Shown: positions 25,421 to 33,810 of the stretch, one piece after another
Layout: each line of letters starts with the position of its first letter
Position numbering within the stretch: position 1 is the first letter of the stretch
DNA from: Sideroxydans sp.
GTDB taxonomy: Bacteria; Pseudomonadota; Gammaproteobacteria; Burkholderiales; Gallionellaceae
NCBI GenBank assembly: GCA_013140695.1
Contig: JABFSI010000143.1
Coordinates: 1-33,810, forward strand
Reading direction: 5' to 3'
DNA: 33,810 bases
The notes under the pieces: generated by a model
What the model was told of the DNA's origin: nothing
What the model saw: only the letters and a program-made list of their open reading frames with translations
Databases searched by the model: none
Position numbers and translations under genes: made by a program

Positions 25421-25912
25421 ATGATTCACGAACTTAATGGTGACATCCTGTTTAGCCGCGCTAAAGCCATTGTGCAAGGCGTTGCACCGAATGATGACTT
25501 TCATCACGGTCTCGCGTTACAACTACGTGAACGCATGCCGGCGATGTACAAAGATTTTCGCCATTTTTGCCAGACACAGCATCCTAAATCAGGTGGCTTA
25601 TGGACGTGGATGAGTAGCGATGGACGTTACCTCGTCAATCTCTTCACGCAGGATGGCGCTTACGCTCATGGCAGCAAACCCGGCCATGCCACATTAAGCC
25701 ATGTGAATCATGCTTTGCACGCTTTGCGTGCCTTGGCACAAAAAGAAAAAATTAGCAGCCTCGCGTTACCTCGTCTCGCCTGCGGCATCAACGGGCTAGA
25801 TTGGGTTGAGGTCAAACCCCTGATTGAGAAACATCTCGGCGATTTGAACATCCCCATTTATCTTTACGTGAATTATCAAAAAGGCGTTAAAGCCAACGAA
25901 CCCGCAAAATAA
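25421..25912 (+). CDS. Macro-domain protein (ADP-ribose binding/hydrolase family)
   Basis: This is a 163-aa single macro domain. The start ELNGDILFSRAKAIVQGVAPNDDFHHG matches the GDI(L/F) and ADP-ribose pocket of TARG1/ALC1-type macro domains. LPRLACGINGLDWVEVKPLI matches the CG-x-GGLDW segment of DarG-type domains. Where TARG1 enzymes have catalytic Lys and Asp, this protein appears to have Gln77 (FTQD) and Asn124 (CGIN); this alignment is by eye. It may bind ADP-ribose or use another mechanism. No DarT-like toxin is adjacent. GGAGG is 5 bases before the ATG. Confidence 0.82.
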   Translation: MIHELNGDILFSRAKAIVQGVAPNDDFHHGLALQLRERMPAMYKDFRHFCQTQHPKSGGLWTWMSSDGRYLVNLFTQDGAYAHGSKPGHATLSHVNHALHALRALAQKEKISSLALPRLACGINGLDWVEVKPLIEKHLGDLNIPIYLYVNYQKGVKANEPAK

Positions 25913-25937
25913 TTATTTAGAACAAAGGAAATTCAAC

Positions 25938-26258
25938 ATGTCAGACAAAATCGCGAACGTCAGCGTCGGTAAAAAATCCAATGTATTCTTCGACGGCAAA
26001 TGCGTTTCGCATTCCGTATTTTTTGCAGATGGCTCACGCAAAACAGTGGGCGTAGTGCTGCCCAACAGCCAACTCACTTTCAACGTGGGCGTACCTGAAT
26101 TAATGGAAATTAGCGCGGGCACTTGCCAAGTCAAACTCGCTGGCGAAACCAGCTTCAAGACCTACGCCGCAGGCAGCCACTTCAATGTGGCTGAAAACAG
26201 CAGCTTTGACATTCACACAGGCGTAGAGGCAGTGGATTACGTTTGTTCCTTTGGATAA
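25938..26258 (+). CDS. ppnP: Pyrimidine/purine nucleoside phosphorylase (PpnP)
   Basis: This 106-aa cupin-like protein (formerly DUF1255/YaiE) splits nucleosides to base and ribose-1-phosphate. Conserved patterns are SVGKKSNVFFDGKCVSHSV, KTVGVVLPNSQLTFNVGVPE, EISAGTCQVKL and AAGSHFNVAENSSFDI, close to the E. coli order. AAGGAA lies upstream. It follows the macro-domain gene by 25 bases on the same strand. Both act on ribose-containing nucleotides, so a shared salvage theme is possible, but this is inference. Confidence 0.92.
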   Translation: MSDKIANVSVGKKSNVFFDGKCVSHSVFFADGSRKTVGVVLPNSQLTFNVGVPELMEISAGTCQVKLAGETSFKTYAAGSHFNVAENSSFDIHTGVEAVDYVCSFG

Positions 26259-26265
26259 TTTCCCC

Positions 26266-26347
26266 GTCATTCCCACGAAGGCGGGAATCCAGCGGGTTTA
26301 ACCAAAAGGCATTTTATTAACTGGATTCCCGCCTTCGCGGGAATGAC
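26266..26347. repeat. Inverted repeat element between ppnP and yajQ
   Basis: The two 27-nt arms (26266-26292 and 26321-26347) start GTCATTCCC and end GGGAATGAC. Each contains an ATTCCC-N8-GGGAAT core (ATTCCCACGAAGGCGGGAAT and ATTCCCGCCTTCGCGGGAAT). That spacing is the same as the dRS3 repeats of Neisseria (from memory). The spacer is 28 nt. It would form a long hairpin in the transcript ahead of yajQ. Confidence 0.9.
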
Positions 26348-26366
26348 AAAACTAATAGGAGTCCCT

Positions 26367-26855
26367 ATGCCCTCATTCGACATCGTTTCAGAAGTAGAAA
26401 AAACTGAAGTTAAGAATGCCATCGAGCAGACGAACAAAGAAGTCAGCACGCGCTTCGATTTCAAAGGTTCAGATGCGCGCGTAGAACAGGCCGAACTTAA
26501 ATTGACGCTGTGGGCGGATAACGAATTTCAGTTGGAACAAGTGCAAGACATCCTCAATGGCAAACTAACCAAGCGCGGCGTGGACATCAAGTGCATGGAA
26601 ATCAGCGACAAAGTTGAGAAGGTCAGCGGCAATAAAATTAAACGCGGCTGCGAAGTGAAGACAGGTATCGAAATTGAATTAGCCAAAAAAATCGTCAAGC
26701 ACCTCAAAGACAGCAAGTTGAAAGTGCAAGCCAGCATACAAGGCGATACCGTGCGCGTCACGGGGAAAAACCGCGATGACTTGCAAGAGGCTATCGCTTT
26801 CGTGAAAAAAACCATCACCGATTTCCCGCTGCAATATCAAAACTTTCGCGACTAA
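26367..26855 (+). CDS. yajQ: YajQ family nucleotide-binding protein
   Basis: This is a 162-aa, UPF0234/YajQ-type protein with two ferredoxin-like domains. Members bind cyclic di-GMP or RNA, and in Xanthomonas affect virulence genes (known of the family). Conserved parts are MPSFDIVSE at the start, [12 protein letters not shown], and [19 protein letters not shown] with [12 protein letters not shown]. The start at 26367 has AGGAG 7 bases upstream; a start at 26343 would lie inside the repeat arm. Confidence 0.94.
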   Translation: MPSFDIVSEVEKTEVKNAIEQTNKEVSTRFDFKGSDARVEQAELKLTLWADNEFQLEQVQDILNGKLTKRGVDIKCMEISDKVEKVSGNKIKRGCEVKTGIEIELAKKIVKHLKDSKLKVQASIQGDTVRVTGKNRDDLQEAIAFVKKTITDFPLQYQNFRD

Positions 26856-26862
26856 TCTGCCC

Positions 26863-27645
26863 ATGAAAAAAACCATCTCCGCCCTAGCCAGCGCACTTCT
26901 CCTTACACTTTCCAATCACGCACACGCCGCCGATTCGATTTCCTACCCCGCCATGGTGTGGGATGACGTGACCTACGAATTGAGCGCCCCTGCGCGCTGG
27001 GAAAAAAGTGACTGGCAACAAGTGGGCTGGGAAAGTTTAGCGGTGCTGGGAACCTTTGCAGTTATCGACAAACCTGTACGTGACTACATGGTGAAACAAG
27101 ATCAAAACAGCAAGGCTTGGCTGCAAGTTGAAAAGTTTGGACGTGAATATGCAGTGGGCACGATAAGCGTGTTCTTTGTCGCCGGACTGTTGGGCGATGA
27201 AACGTCCATGCATGTGACGCAAGATGTGGTGGCGGCCAGCCTTATTTCCAGCGGCATCATCGGTGTTGCCACGAAGACGGTGGTCGGGCGTAGCCGTCCG
27301 CTGGCTAATCAAGGAACAAGTCATTTCGCTCCGTTCACCGACATGAATAGTTCTTTCTTCTCGGGGCACGCCACACAGGCTTTTACCTTGGCTGCGGTGA
27401 TTGCCGATAGCTATGACGCAACATGGATTGACGTAACCGCTTACAGCCTCGCCTCGCTGGCGGCCGTCGCACGCACCTATCACGACAAGCACTTTGCTTC
27501 CGACATATTGACGGGCGCGATAGTTGGTACCTTGGTAGGCAAAAGTGTGGTTGCGCATAACAAAGATTTACGCGGCAACACACTGCTCATCACACCTGTC
27601 GCATCGTCAAGCATGTTGGGCTTACAAGTCGCAGGAAGCTTCTAA
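26863..27645 (+). CDS. PAP2-superfamily phosphatase with signal peptide
   Basis: This is a 260-aa exported or membrane-anchored phosphatase of the PAP2 (lipid phosphatase/haloperoxidase) fold. A signal peptide (1-22, ending in HAHA) is followed by the three motifs: K138-x6-R145-P146, S167-G168-H169 and R204-x5-H210-x3-D214. Short hydrophobic segments lie in between. Substrates could be undecaprenyl pyrophosphate, phosphatidate or lipid A phosphates; the sequence does not decide. It overlaps the next gene by TAATG and follows yajQ by 7 bases. Confidence 0.9.
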   Translation: MKKTISALASALLLTLSNHAHAADSISYPAMVWDDVTYELSAPARWEKSDWQQVGWESLAVLGTFAVIDKPVRDYMVKQDQNSKAWLQVEKFGREYAVGTISVFFVAGLLGDETSMHVTQDVVAASLISSGIIGVATKTVVGRSRPLANQGTSHFAPFTDMNSSFFSGHATQAFTLAAVIADSYDATWIDVTAYSLASLAAVARTYHDKHFASDILTGAIVGTLVGKSVVAHNKDLRGNTLLITPVASSSMLGLQVAGSF

Positions 27646-28187
27646 TGGCTAGCGTTCTCCTACCGCTGGCGCAAGGTAGTGAAGACCTAGAAGCCATCAC
27701 CCTGCTCAATATCCTGCGTCGCGCAGGCATTGAAGTGGTGAGCGCCAGCCTAGATGGGCTTGCCATACGCGGCAGTCGCGGCACAGTCATCACGCCTGAC
27801 ACCTCGCTCGATGCGGCGCTTAAGCGCGACTTCGATATGGTGGTGTTACCTGGTGGGCAGCCCGGCACACGCAATCTCAAAGCAGATAAACGCATCATCC
27901 AACTAGTGCAAGACATGGCGGCAGCAGGGCATTATGTGTGCGCTATTTGTGCTGCGCCATCCATCTTGGCAAGCGCGGGATTGCTGAATGGCAAGCGTGC
28001 CACTTGCTTTCCTGAAGCATTGAATGACTATCCAAAAGTGTTGCTGCAAACGCAGGCAGTTGTTGAAGACGGCAAAATAATTACCTCACGCGGACCGGGA
28101 ACAGCGATGGATTTTGCTTTGACCTTGGTTGAACGATTAGCCGGAAAAGCCCAACGCGACATCGTAGAAGCCGCTTTAGTCCGCTAA
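27645..28187 (+). CDS. DJ-1/PfpI family protein (YajL-like)
   Basis: This is a 180-aa DJ-1 superfamily protein. The nucleophile elbow cysteine is C102 in AICAAPSILA. E13 in QGSEDLEA supports it, as in YajL/DJ-1. GG(Q)PGTRNLKAD and TSRGPGTAMDFAL are typical of the DJ-1/YajL/ThiJ branch. Such proteins act as oxidative-stress chaperones or glyoxalase-like/deglycase enzymes, with the activity disputed. It is translationally coupled to the PAP2 gene (TAATG). The 141 bp that follow contain no gene I can see. Confidence 0.92.
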   Translation: MASVLLPLAQGSEDLEAITLLNILRRAGIEVVSASLDGLAIRGSRGTVITPDTSLDAALKRDFDMVVLPGGQPGTRNLKADKRIIQLVQDMAAAGHYVCAICAAPSILASAGLLNGKRATCFPEALNDYPKVLLQTQAVVEDGKIITSRGPGTAMDFALTLVERLAGKAQRDIVEAALVR

Positions 28188-28328
28188 TTCTTCACCTTTA
28201 CTTCAATGACTTAAGACGCCGTTTGCGAAAGACTTCCCAACCCCGTTTTTTTTGGTTAGGATGCGTGCCAATCCGTTGTACATCAAACACACCCTGTACC
28301 ACCCCCAACTACTAAAAGAGAATTTCAC

Positions 28329-28655
28329 ATGAGCGAACACATCCGTTATGTCACCGATGCAACCTTCACCGCAGAGGTGTTGCAATCACCTGTTCCTGTC
28401 CTCGTTGATTACTGGGCTGAATGGTGTGGTCCATGCCGCATGATTGCCCCCATCTTGGATGAAGTATCCAAAGAGTACGCAGGCCGCCTACACATTGCCA
28501 AAGTGAACGTGGACGAGAACCAAGAAACGCCGCAAAAATATGGCGTGCGCGGCATCCCCACTTTAATGCTGTTCAAGAATGGCAATATCGAAGCGACTAA
28601 AGTCGGCGCATTGTCTAAATCACAATTGACCGCGTTCATCGACAGCCACATCTAA
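28329..28655 (+). CDS. trxA: Thioredoxin 1
   Basis: This 108-aa cytosolic thiol-disulfide reductant has the active site W32-C33-G34-P35-C36, and cis-Pro in GIPTLMLF. It keeps APS reductase and other enzymes reduced, so it may serve CysH. The cys block is 20 kb away, so no operon link exists. Neighbourhood to rho is the common arrangement. A 12-bp inverted repeat lies in the gap to rho. Confidence 0.97.
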   Translation: MSEHIRYVTDATFTAEVLQSPVPVLVDYWAEWCGPCRMIAPILDEVSKEYAGRLHIAKVNVDENQETPQKYGVRGIPTLMLFKNGNIEATKVGALSKSQLTAFIDSHI

Positions 28656-28668
28656 ACTTTAACGCCGC

Positions 28669-28731
28669 GCGCCAAACTGCATCGCTTCTTCCTGAAGTGC
28701 AAAAAATACAAGATATAAAGCAGTTTGGCGC
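28669..28731. promoter_or_regulatory. Perfect 12-bp inverted repeat in the rho leader
   Basis: GCGCCAAACTGC (28669-28680) and GCAGTTTGGCGC (28720-28731) are perfect reverse complements with a 39-nt loop, between trxA and rho. No U-run follows, so it is not a normal terminator. It may be part of a rho leader structure (Rho autoregulates by attenuation in E. coli), or a trxA 3' stabiliser. Confidence 0.6.
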
Positions 28732-28815
28732 AGACATTCACGCAGCACTCCCTAACTAATCCGTTTCACGTCACCTCCCCTCCATCAACCTAGCGCTTAC
28801 GCGCCCATCCTGACT

Positions 28816-30072
28816 ATGCATCTATCCGACCTCAAGACAAAACACATCACCGAATTAGTGGAAATGGCCACCACTAACCAAATTGACAACGCCAACCGCA
28901 TGCGCAAACAGGATTTGATGTTCGCACTGCTCAAGAGCCATGCGAAAAAAGGCGAGAGTATTTTTGGCGAAGGTACGTTGGAGGTACTGCCCGATGGATT
29001 TGGCTTTTTGCGTTCGCCGGACACGTCATACCTAGCCGGCCCGGACGACATTTACGTGAGCCCCAGCCAAGTGCGTCGTTTCAATTTGCACACGGGCGAT
29101 TCCATTGAAGGTGAAATTCGCACCCCTAAAGAGGGCGAGCGCTATGTCGCGCTAGTTAAAGTAGATCGCGTGAATGGAGAGCCGCCCGAAAACGCCAAGA
29201 ACAAAATTTTGTTCGAGAATTTAACGCCTCTGTTTCCCACCAAACAAATTTGCCTAGAGCGCGACATTCGTGCTGAAGAAAACATCACCGGTCGCATCAT
29301 CGACATCGTGGCGCCGATTGGTAAAGGTCAGCGCGGCTTGCTGGTTGCTTCACCTAAATCTGGCAAGACCGTGATGCTGCAACACATCGCACACTCCATC
29401 GCCGCCAATAATCCTGATGCCACGCTAATTGTGTTGCTCATTGATGAGCGGCCTGAAGAAGTGACCGAGATGAGTCGCACCGTACGCGGCGAAGTCGTGG
29501 CATCCACCTTCGACGAGCCTGCAACACGCCACGTACAAGTCGCCGAAATGGTGTTGGAAAAAGCCAAGCGTTTAGTCGAGCATAAAAAAGATGTGATTAT
29601 TTTGCTCGACTCCATCACCCGCCTCGCCCGTGCTTACAACACCGTTATTCCTTCCTCTGGCAAAGTGTTGACCGGTGGTGTGGATGCGAATGCTTTGCAA
29701 CGTCCAAAACGCTTCTTCGGCGCAGCACGCAACATCGAGGAAGGCGGCTCGCTCACTATCATCGCCACGGCATTGGTGGATACCGGCAGCCGCATGGACG
29801 ATGTGATCTACGAAGAATTTAAGGGTACCGGCAATATGGAGATCCATTTGGATCGCCGTATGGCCGAAAAACGCATCTACCCAGCCATCAACGTCAATCG
29901 CTCCGGCACGCGCAAGGAAGAATTGCTCATCAAGCAAGACCTGCTGCAACGTATCTGGGTGTTGCGTAAACTCTTGTATCCAATGGATGAATTGGAAGCG
30001 ATGGAATTTTTGTTGGACAAGGTAAAAGCCACCAAAAACAACGCCGAATTCTTTGATTCGATGAGACGTTAA
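28816..30072 (+). CDS. rho: Transcription termination factor Rho
   Basis: Rho is a hexameric RNA helicase that ends transcripts. The N-terminal part has the Rho_N helix bundle and the cold-shock-like RNA-binding domain ([23 protein letters not shown], about 60-82). The Walker A is SPKSGKT (179-185), and [11 protein letters not shown] gives Walker B. Length (418 aa) matches the E. coli protein, with no extra N-terminal insert. The gene sits between trxA and the rplU promoter. Confidence 0.98.
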   Translation: MHLSDLKTKHITELVEMATTNQIDNANRMRKQDLMFALLKSHAKKGESIFGEGTLEVLPDGFGFLRSPDTSYLAGPDDIYVSPSQVRRFNLHTGDSIEGEIRTPKEGERYVALVKVDRVNGEPPENAKNKILFENLTPLFPTKQICLERDIRAEENITGRIIDIVAPIGKGQRGLLVASPKSGKTVMLQHIAHSIAANNPDATLIVLLIDERPEEVTEMSRTVRGEVVASTFDEPATRHVQVAEMVLEKAKRLVEHKKDVIILLDSITRLARAYNTVIPSSGKVLTGGVDANALQRPKRFFGAARNIEEGGSLTIIATALVDTGSRMDDVIYEEFKGTGNMEIHLDRRMAEKRIYPAINVNRSGTRKEELLIKQDLLQRIWVLRKLLYPMDELEAMEFLLDKVKATKNNAEFFDSMRR

Positions 30073-30100
30073 GCCCTGAAAAGGAAAAGTAAAAAAGGTT

Positions 30101-30129
30101 TTGGACGAACGGGGTGGTTTATGTATAAT
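30101..30129 (+). promoter_or_regulatory. Sigma-70 promoter of the rplU operon
   Basis: TTGGAC (30101-30106) and TATAAT (30124-30129) are 17 bp apart. A GCGCGCC discriminator follows. The 17-nt core TATAATGCGCGCCTTTC is shared with rpsT. Confidence 0.85.
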
Positions 30130-30166
30130 GCGCGCCTTTCGGAAAACCGCATTTAGCGAGGTCGTT

Positions 30167-30478
30167 ATGTACGCAGTAATCAAAACAGGCGGTAAGCAAC
30201 ACCGCGTCATCTTGGGCGAAACACTCAAGGTCGAATCTATCGTTGGCGAAGTTGGCACATCCTTGGTATTGGACAAAGTGTTGATGGTTGGCAATGGTGA
30301 CAAAATTTCTGTTGGTCAGCCCCTGTTGGCTGGTGCAACTGTTAAAGCGACCATCATCGCTAACGGTCGTCACGACAAGGTAACCATCTTCAAGATGCGC
30401 CGTCGTAAGCACTACCAAAAGCATCAAGGTCATCGTCAAAACTTTACCGAAATCCGCATCGACGGCATCTCGGCTTAA
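30167..30478 (+). CDS. rplU: 50S ribosomal protein L21
   Basis: This is a 103-aa protein with the typical start [14 protein letters not shown] and the end [20 protein letters not shown]. It binds 23S rRNA. The start at 30167 has GAGG upstream; the long in-frame extension from 30101 covers the promoter and is not translated. rpmA follows after 18 bases. Confidence 0.98.
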   Translation: MYAVIKTGGKQHRVILGETLKVESIVGEVGTSLVLDKVLMVGNGDKISVGQPLLAGATVKATIIANGRHDKVTIFKMRRRKHYQKHQGHRQNFTEIRIDGISA

Positions 30479-30496
30479 TTATCAAGGAGCTAGAAA

Positions 30497-30754
30497 ATGG
30501 CATCGAAAAAAGGCGGGGGTAGTACCAGTAACGGCCGCGACTCGCACTCGAAACGATTGGGTGTTAAGAGTTACGGCGGCGAATTGATTAGCGCAGGTAG
30601 CATCATCGTGCGTCAACGTGGTACAGAATTTCATGCGGGCGACAACGTCGGCATGGGCAAAGATCACACACTGTTTGCCAAGATGACCGGCAAAGTGGTG
30701 TTCGCAATCAAAGGCGCGGCTAAACGTAGAACGGTTAGCATCGTCGCTGCTTAA
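30497..30754 (+). CDS. rpmA: 50S ribosomal protein L27
   Basis: This 85-aa protein is encoded in the usual rplU-rpmA pair. [20 protein letters not shown] is the flexible N-terminal tail that reaches the peptidyl transferase centre; it shows no cleavable extension as in Firmicutes. AAGGAG precedes the ATG. A terminator follows, so obgE and proB may be partly separate. Confidence 0.98.
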   Translation: MASKKGGGSTSNGRDSHSKRLGVKSYGGELISAGSIIVRQRGTEFHAGDNVGMGKDHTLFAKMTGKVVFAIKGAAKRRTVSIVAA

Positions 30755-30774
30755 GTAGTTGAGCAGCCAAAACT

Positions 30775-30801
30775 AGCCCTATCGTAAGGTAGGGCTTTTT
30801 T
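30775..30801 (+). terminator. Intrinsic terminator after rpmA
   Basis: AGCCCTA pairs with TAGGGCT around a short loop and runs into TTTTTT (30796-30801). It lies 20 bases past the rpmA stop. Confidence 0.85.
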
Positions 30802-30823
30802 ATTTTCAAAATACCGGCAGCAT

Positions 30824-30851
30824 CGTCATTCGTGCAAAGGTAAGAATGACG
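30824..30851. repeat. Short inverted repeat of the GTCATTC family before obgE
   Basis: CGTCATTC (30824-30831) and GAATGACG (30844-30851) are perfect reverse complements with a 12-nt loop. The ends match the two longer elements in this window, suggesting a shortened copy. Confidence 0.6.
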
Positions 30852-30872
30852 AAATTGAATTATTGGGTTTGA

Positions 30873-33070
<2,198 letters not shown>

Positions 33071-33097
33071 CCCCCGAAACGCAGGCGAAAATCATTC

Positions 33098-33810
33098 ATG
33101 GATCGCCTGCAAAGAATCTACAAGCTGCATCAAATCATTACGGCACATCACTTGCCCGTACCGCACCTCGTCCTGCAAGCCAAACTCGAATGCTCACGCG
33201 CCACCGTCACTCGCGTTATCGAAGAAATGCGTTTGCATTTCAATGCACCCATCAAATACGACCGGGAACGCAACGGCTATTTTTACGACACCGCAGAAGG
33301 TGCGACCTTTGAGCTACCCGGCATCTGGTTCAACGCCAGCGAACTCTATGCCTTACTCACCACGCAACAGCTACTCGAACAAACCCAGCCGGGCTTGCTA
33401 AACAACTATCTCAAGCCACTTAAAACTCGCATCGAAAAAATCCTTTCCGACGCAGCGTTAAATAAAAATGAAATCGCAAAACGTGTACGCATTTTGCGCA
33501 TGGCGGGTCGCAATAGTTCCAGTGAACATTTTCAAACCGTAGCAGGCGCATTACTACAAAGACAACGGCTATTCATCCGATACCACGGTCGTAGCGACGA
33601 CACCGAAACCCAACGCGAAATCTCACCGCAGCGGCTTACCCACTACCGCGACAACTGGTATTTGGACGCATGGTGTCACCAGAAGAACGGCTTGCGCAGC
33701 TTTGCCGTGGATCGGCTGCGTGAAGCAAAGCTATTGGCACAAGCCGCACAAGATATCCCCGAAGAACAACTGGATGCCCACTTCGCCAGCAGCTACGGCA
33801 TCTTTGCAGG
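33098..33810 (+). CDS. WYL-domain transcriptional regulator (partial)
   Basis: Only the first 237 residues lie in the window; the gene continues past the right end. The N-terminal part is a winged HTH of the HTH_11/DeoR-like type (MDRLQRIYKLHQIITAHHLP, SRATVTRVIEEM). A WYL domain begins around 150: LFIRYHGRSDDTETQREISP, RLTHYRDNWYLDAWCHQKNG, RSFAVDRL. The signature Trp-Tyr-Leu (NWYLDAWC) is intact. WYL regulators often sense nucleotides or DNA ends and control defence or DNA-repair genes; the targets here are unknown. A weak ribosome-binding site (GCAGGCG) is 10 or more bases upstream. Confidence 0.88.
   Translation, partial: MDRLQRIYKLHQIITAHHLPVPHLVLQAKLECSRATVTRVIEEMRLHFNAPIKYDRERNGYFYDTAEGATFELPGIWFNASELYALLTTQQLLEQTQPGLLNNYLKPLKTRIEKILSDAALNKNEIAKRVRILRMAGRNSSSEHFQTVAGALLQRQRLFIRYHGRSDDTETQREISPQRLTHYRDNWYLDAWCHQKNGLRSFAVDRLREAKLLAQAAQDIPEEQLDAHFASSYGIFA

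Noticed and set aside
25421..25912. Macro-domain gene as the antitoxin half of a DarTG system
   Set aside because: The LDW segment resembles DarG, but no DarT-like ADP-ribosyltransferase is adjacent. The neighbours are argG and ppnP.
28669..28731. Terminator for trxA
   Set aside because: The stem is perfect, but the loop is 39 nt and no U-run follows, so it does not fit an intrinsic terminator.
29572..30303. 243-codon open frame on the minus strand across the end of rho and the rplU promoter
   Set aside because: It covers coding DNA of two conserved genes and their promoter, and has no recognisable protein features.

Overview
The window looks like a stretch of chromosome from a betaproteobacterium, most likely of the Nitrosomonadales/Gallionellales type. 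I infer this from gene order and family content, not from a database search: rplU-rpmA-obgE-proB, trxA-rho, orn beside an M48 protease and rsgA, a CysB-controlled cys cluster with a DUF934 gene and a 4Fe-4S APS reductase, DUF3579 beside murJ, and a divergent CobD/CbiB-family protein. Base composition is moderate and coding density is high. I see no tRNA, rRNA, CRISPR array, intact insertion sequence or prophage gene.

Layout. 1-156 is non-coding repeat DNA. 157-3635 holds orn (minus), then a Ste24-like membrane protease, a small cytochrome c and rsgA in a tight plus-strand run, then a small secreted protein of unknown role. 3726-4661 is a CobD/CbiB-like membrane protein (minus), followed by a gap with three 29-bp-spaced dyad repeats. 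4903-11454 is assimilatory sulfate reduction, all on the minus strand. In transcription order it reads TSUP transporter, small ORF, cysI, DUF934, cysH, terminator, cysD, cysN. A divergent plus-strand cysB follows at 11557-12483. Right after cysB lies a decayed second copy of a CysB-type gene (12492-12838), which carries no intact gene and is not in a single frame.

12858-14096 is an orphan fabF-type ketosynthase (minus). 14328-17522 is a large membrane PAS-PAS-GAF-GGDEF-EAL protein. 17554-20840 (minus) carries DUF3579, the lipid II flippase murJ and, just behind murJ, a leucine-rich-repeat protein kinase. 20841-21268 holds a 38-codon ORF with a type IV pilin-like helix, whose start codon lies in the arm of a perfect 12-bp inverted repeat, and then the rpsT promoter. 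21269-25290 is rpsT followed by the arginine genes argD-argF-DUF2798-argG.

25421-28187 is a run of small plus-strand genes: a macro-domain protein, ppnP, yajQ, a PAP2 phosphatase and a DJ-1/YajL-like protein. 28329-33070 is core housekeeping: trxA, rho, rplU, rpmA, obgE and proB. The window ends inside a WYL-domain transcription regulator.

How it works together. The cys block would take sulfate to sulfide by way of APS (CysDN), APS reductase (CysH) and sulfite reductase (CysI), with CysB as the likely activator and the TSUP protein as a sulfur-oxyanion transporter. No cysJ, cysG or cysC lies in the window. The arg block makes N-acetylornithine, citrulline and argininosuccinate. Non-coding gaps hold three members of an ATTCC-N8-GGAAT-type inverted repeat family, a CTCTGTG-based hairpin, and a recurring promoter core (TATAATGCGCGCCTTTC) in front of ribosomal protein genes. 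No complete novel system is evident. The least explained items are the pilin-like micro-ORF with its sequestered start, the LRR-kinase behind murJ, the small ORF coupled to cysI, and the 29-bp dyad repeats.
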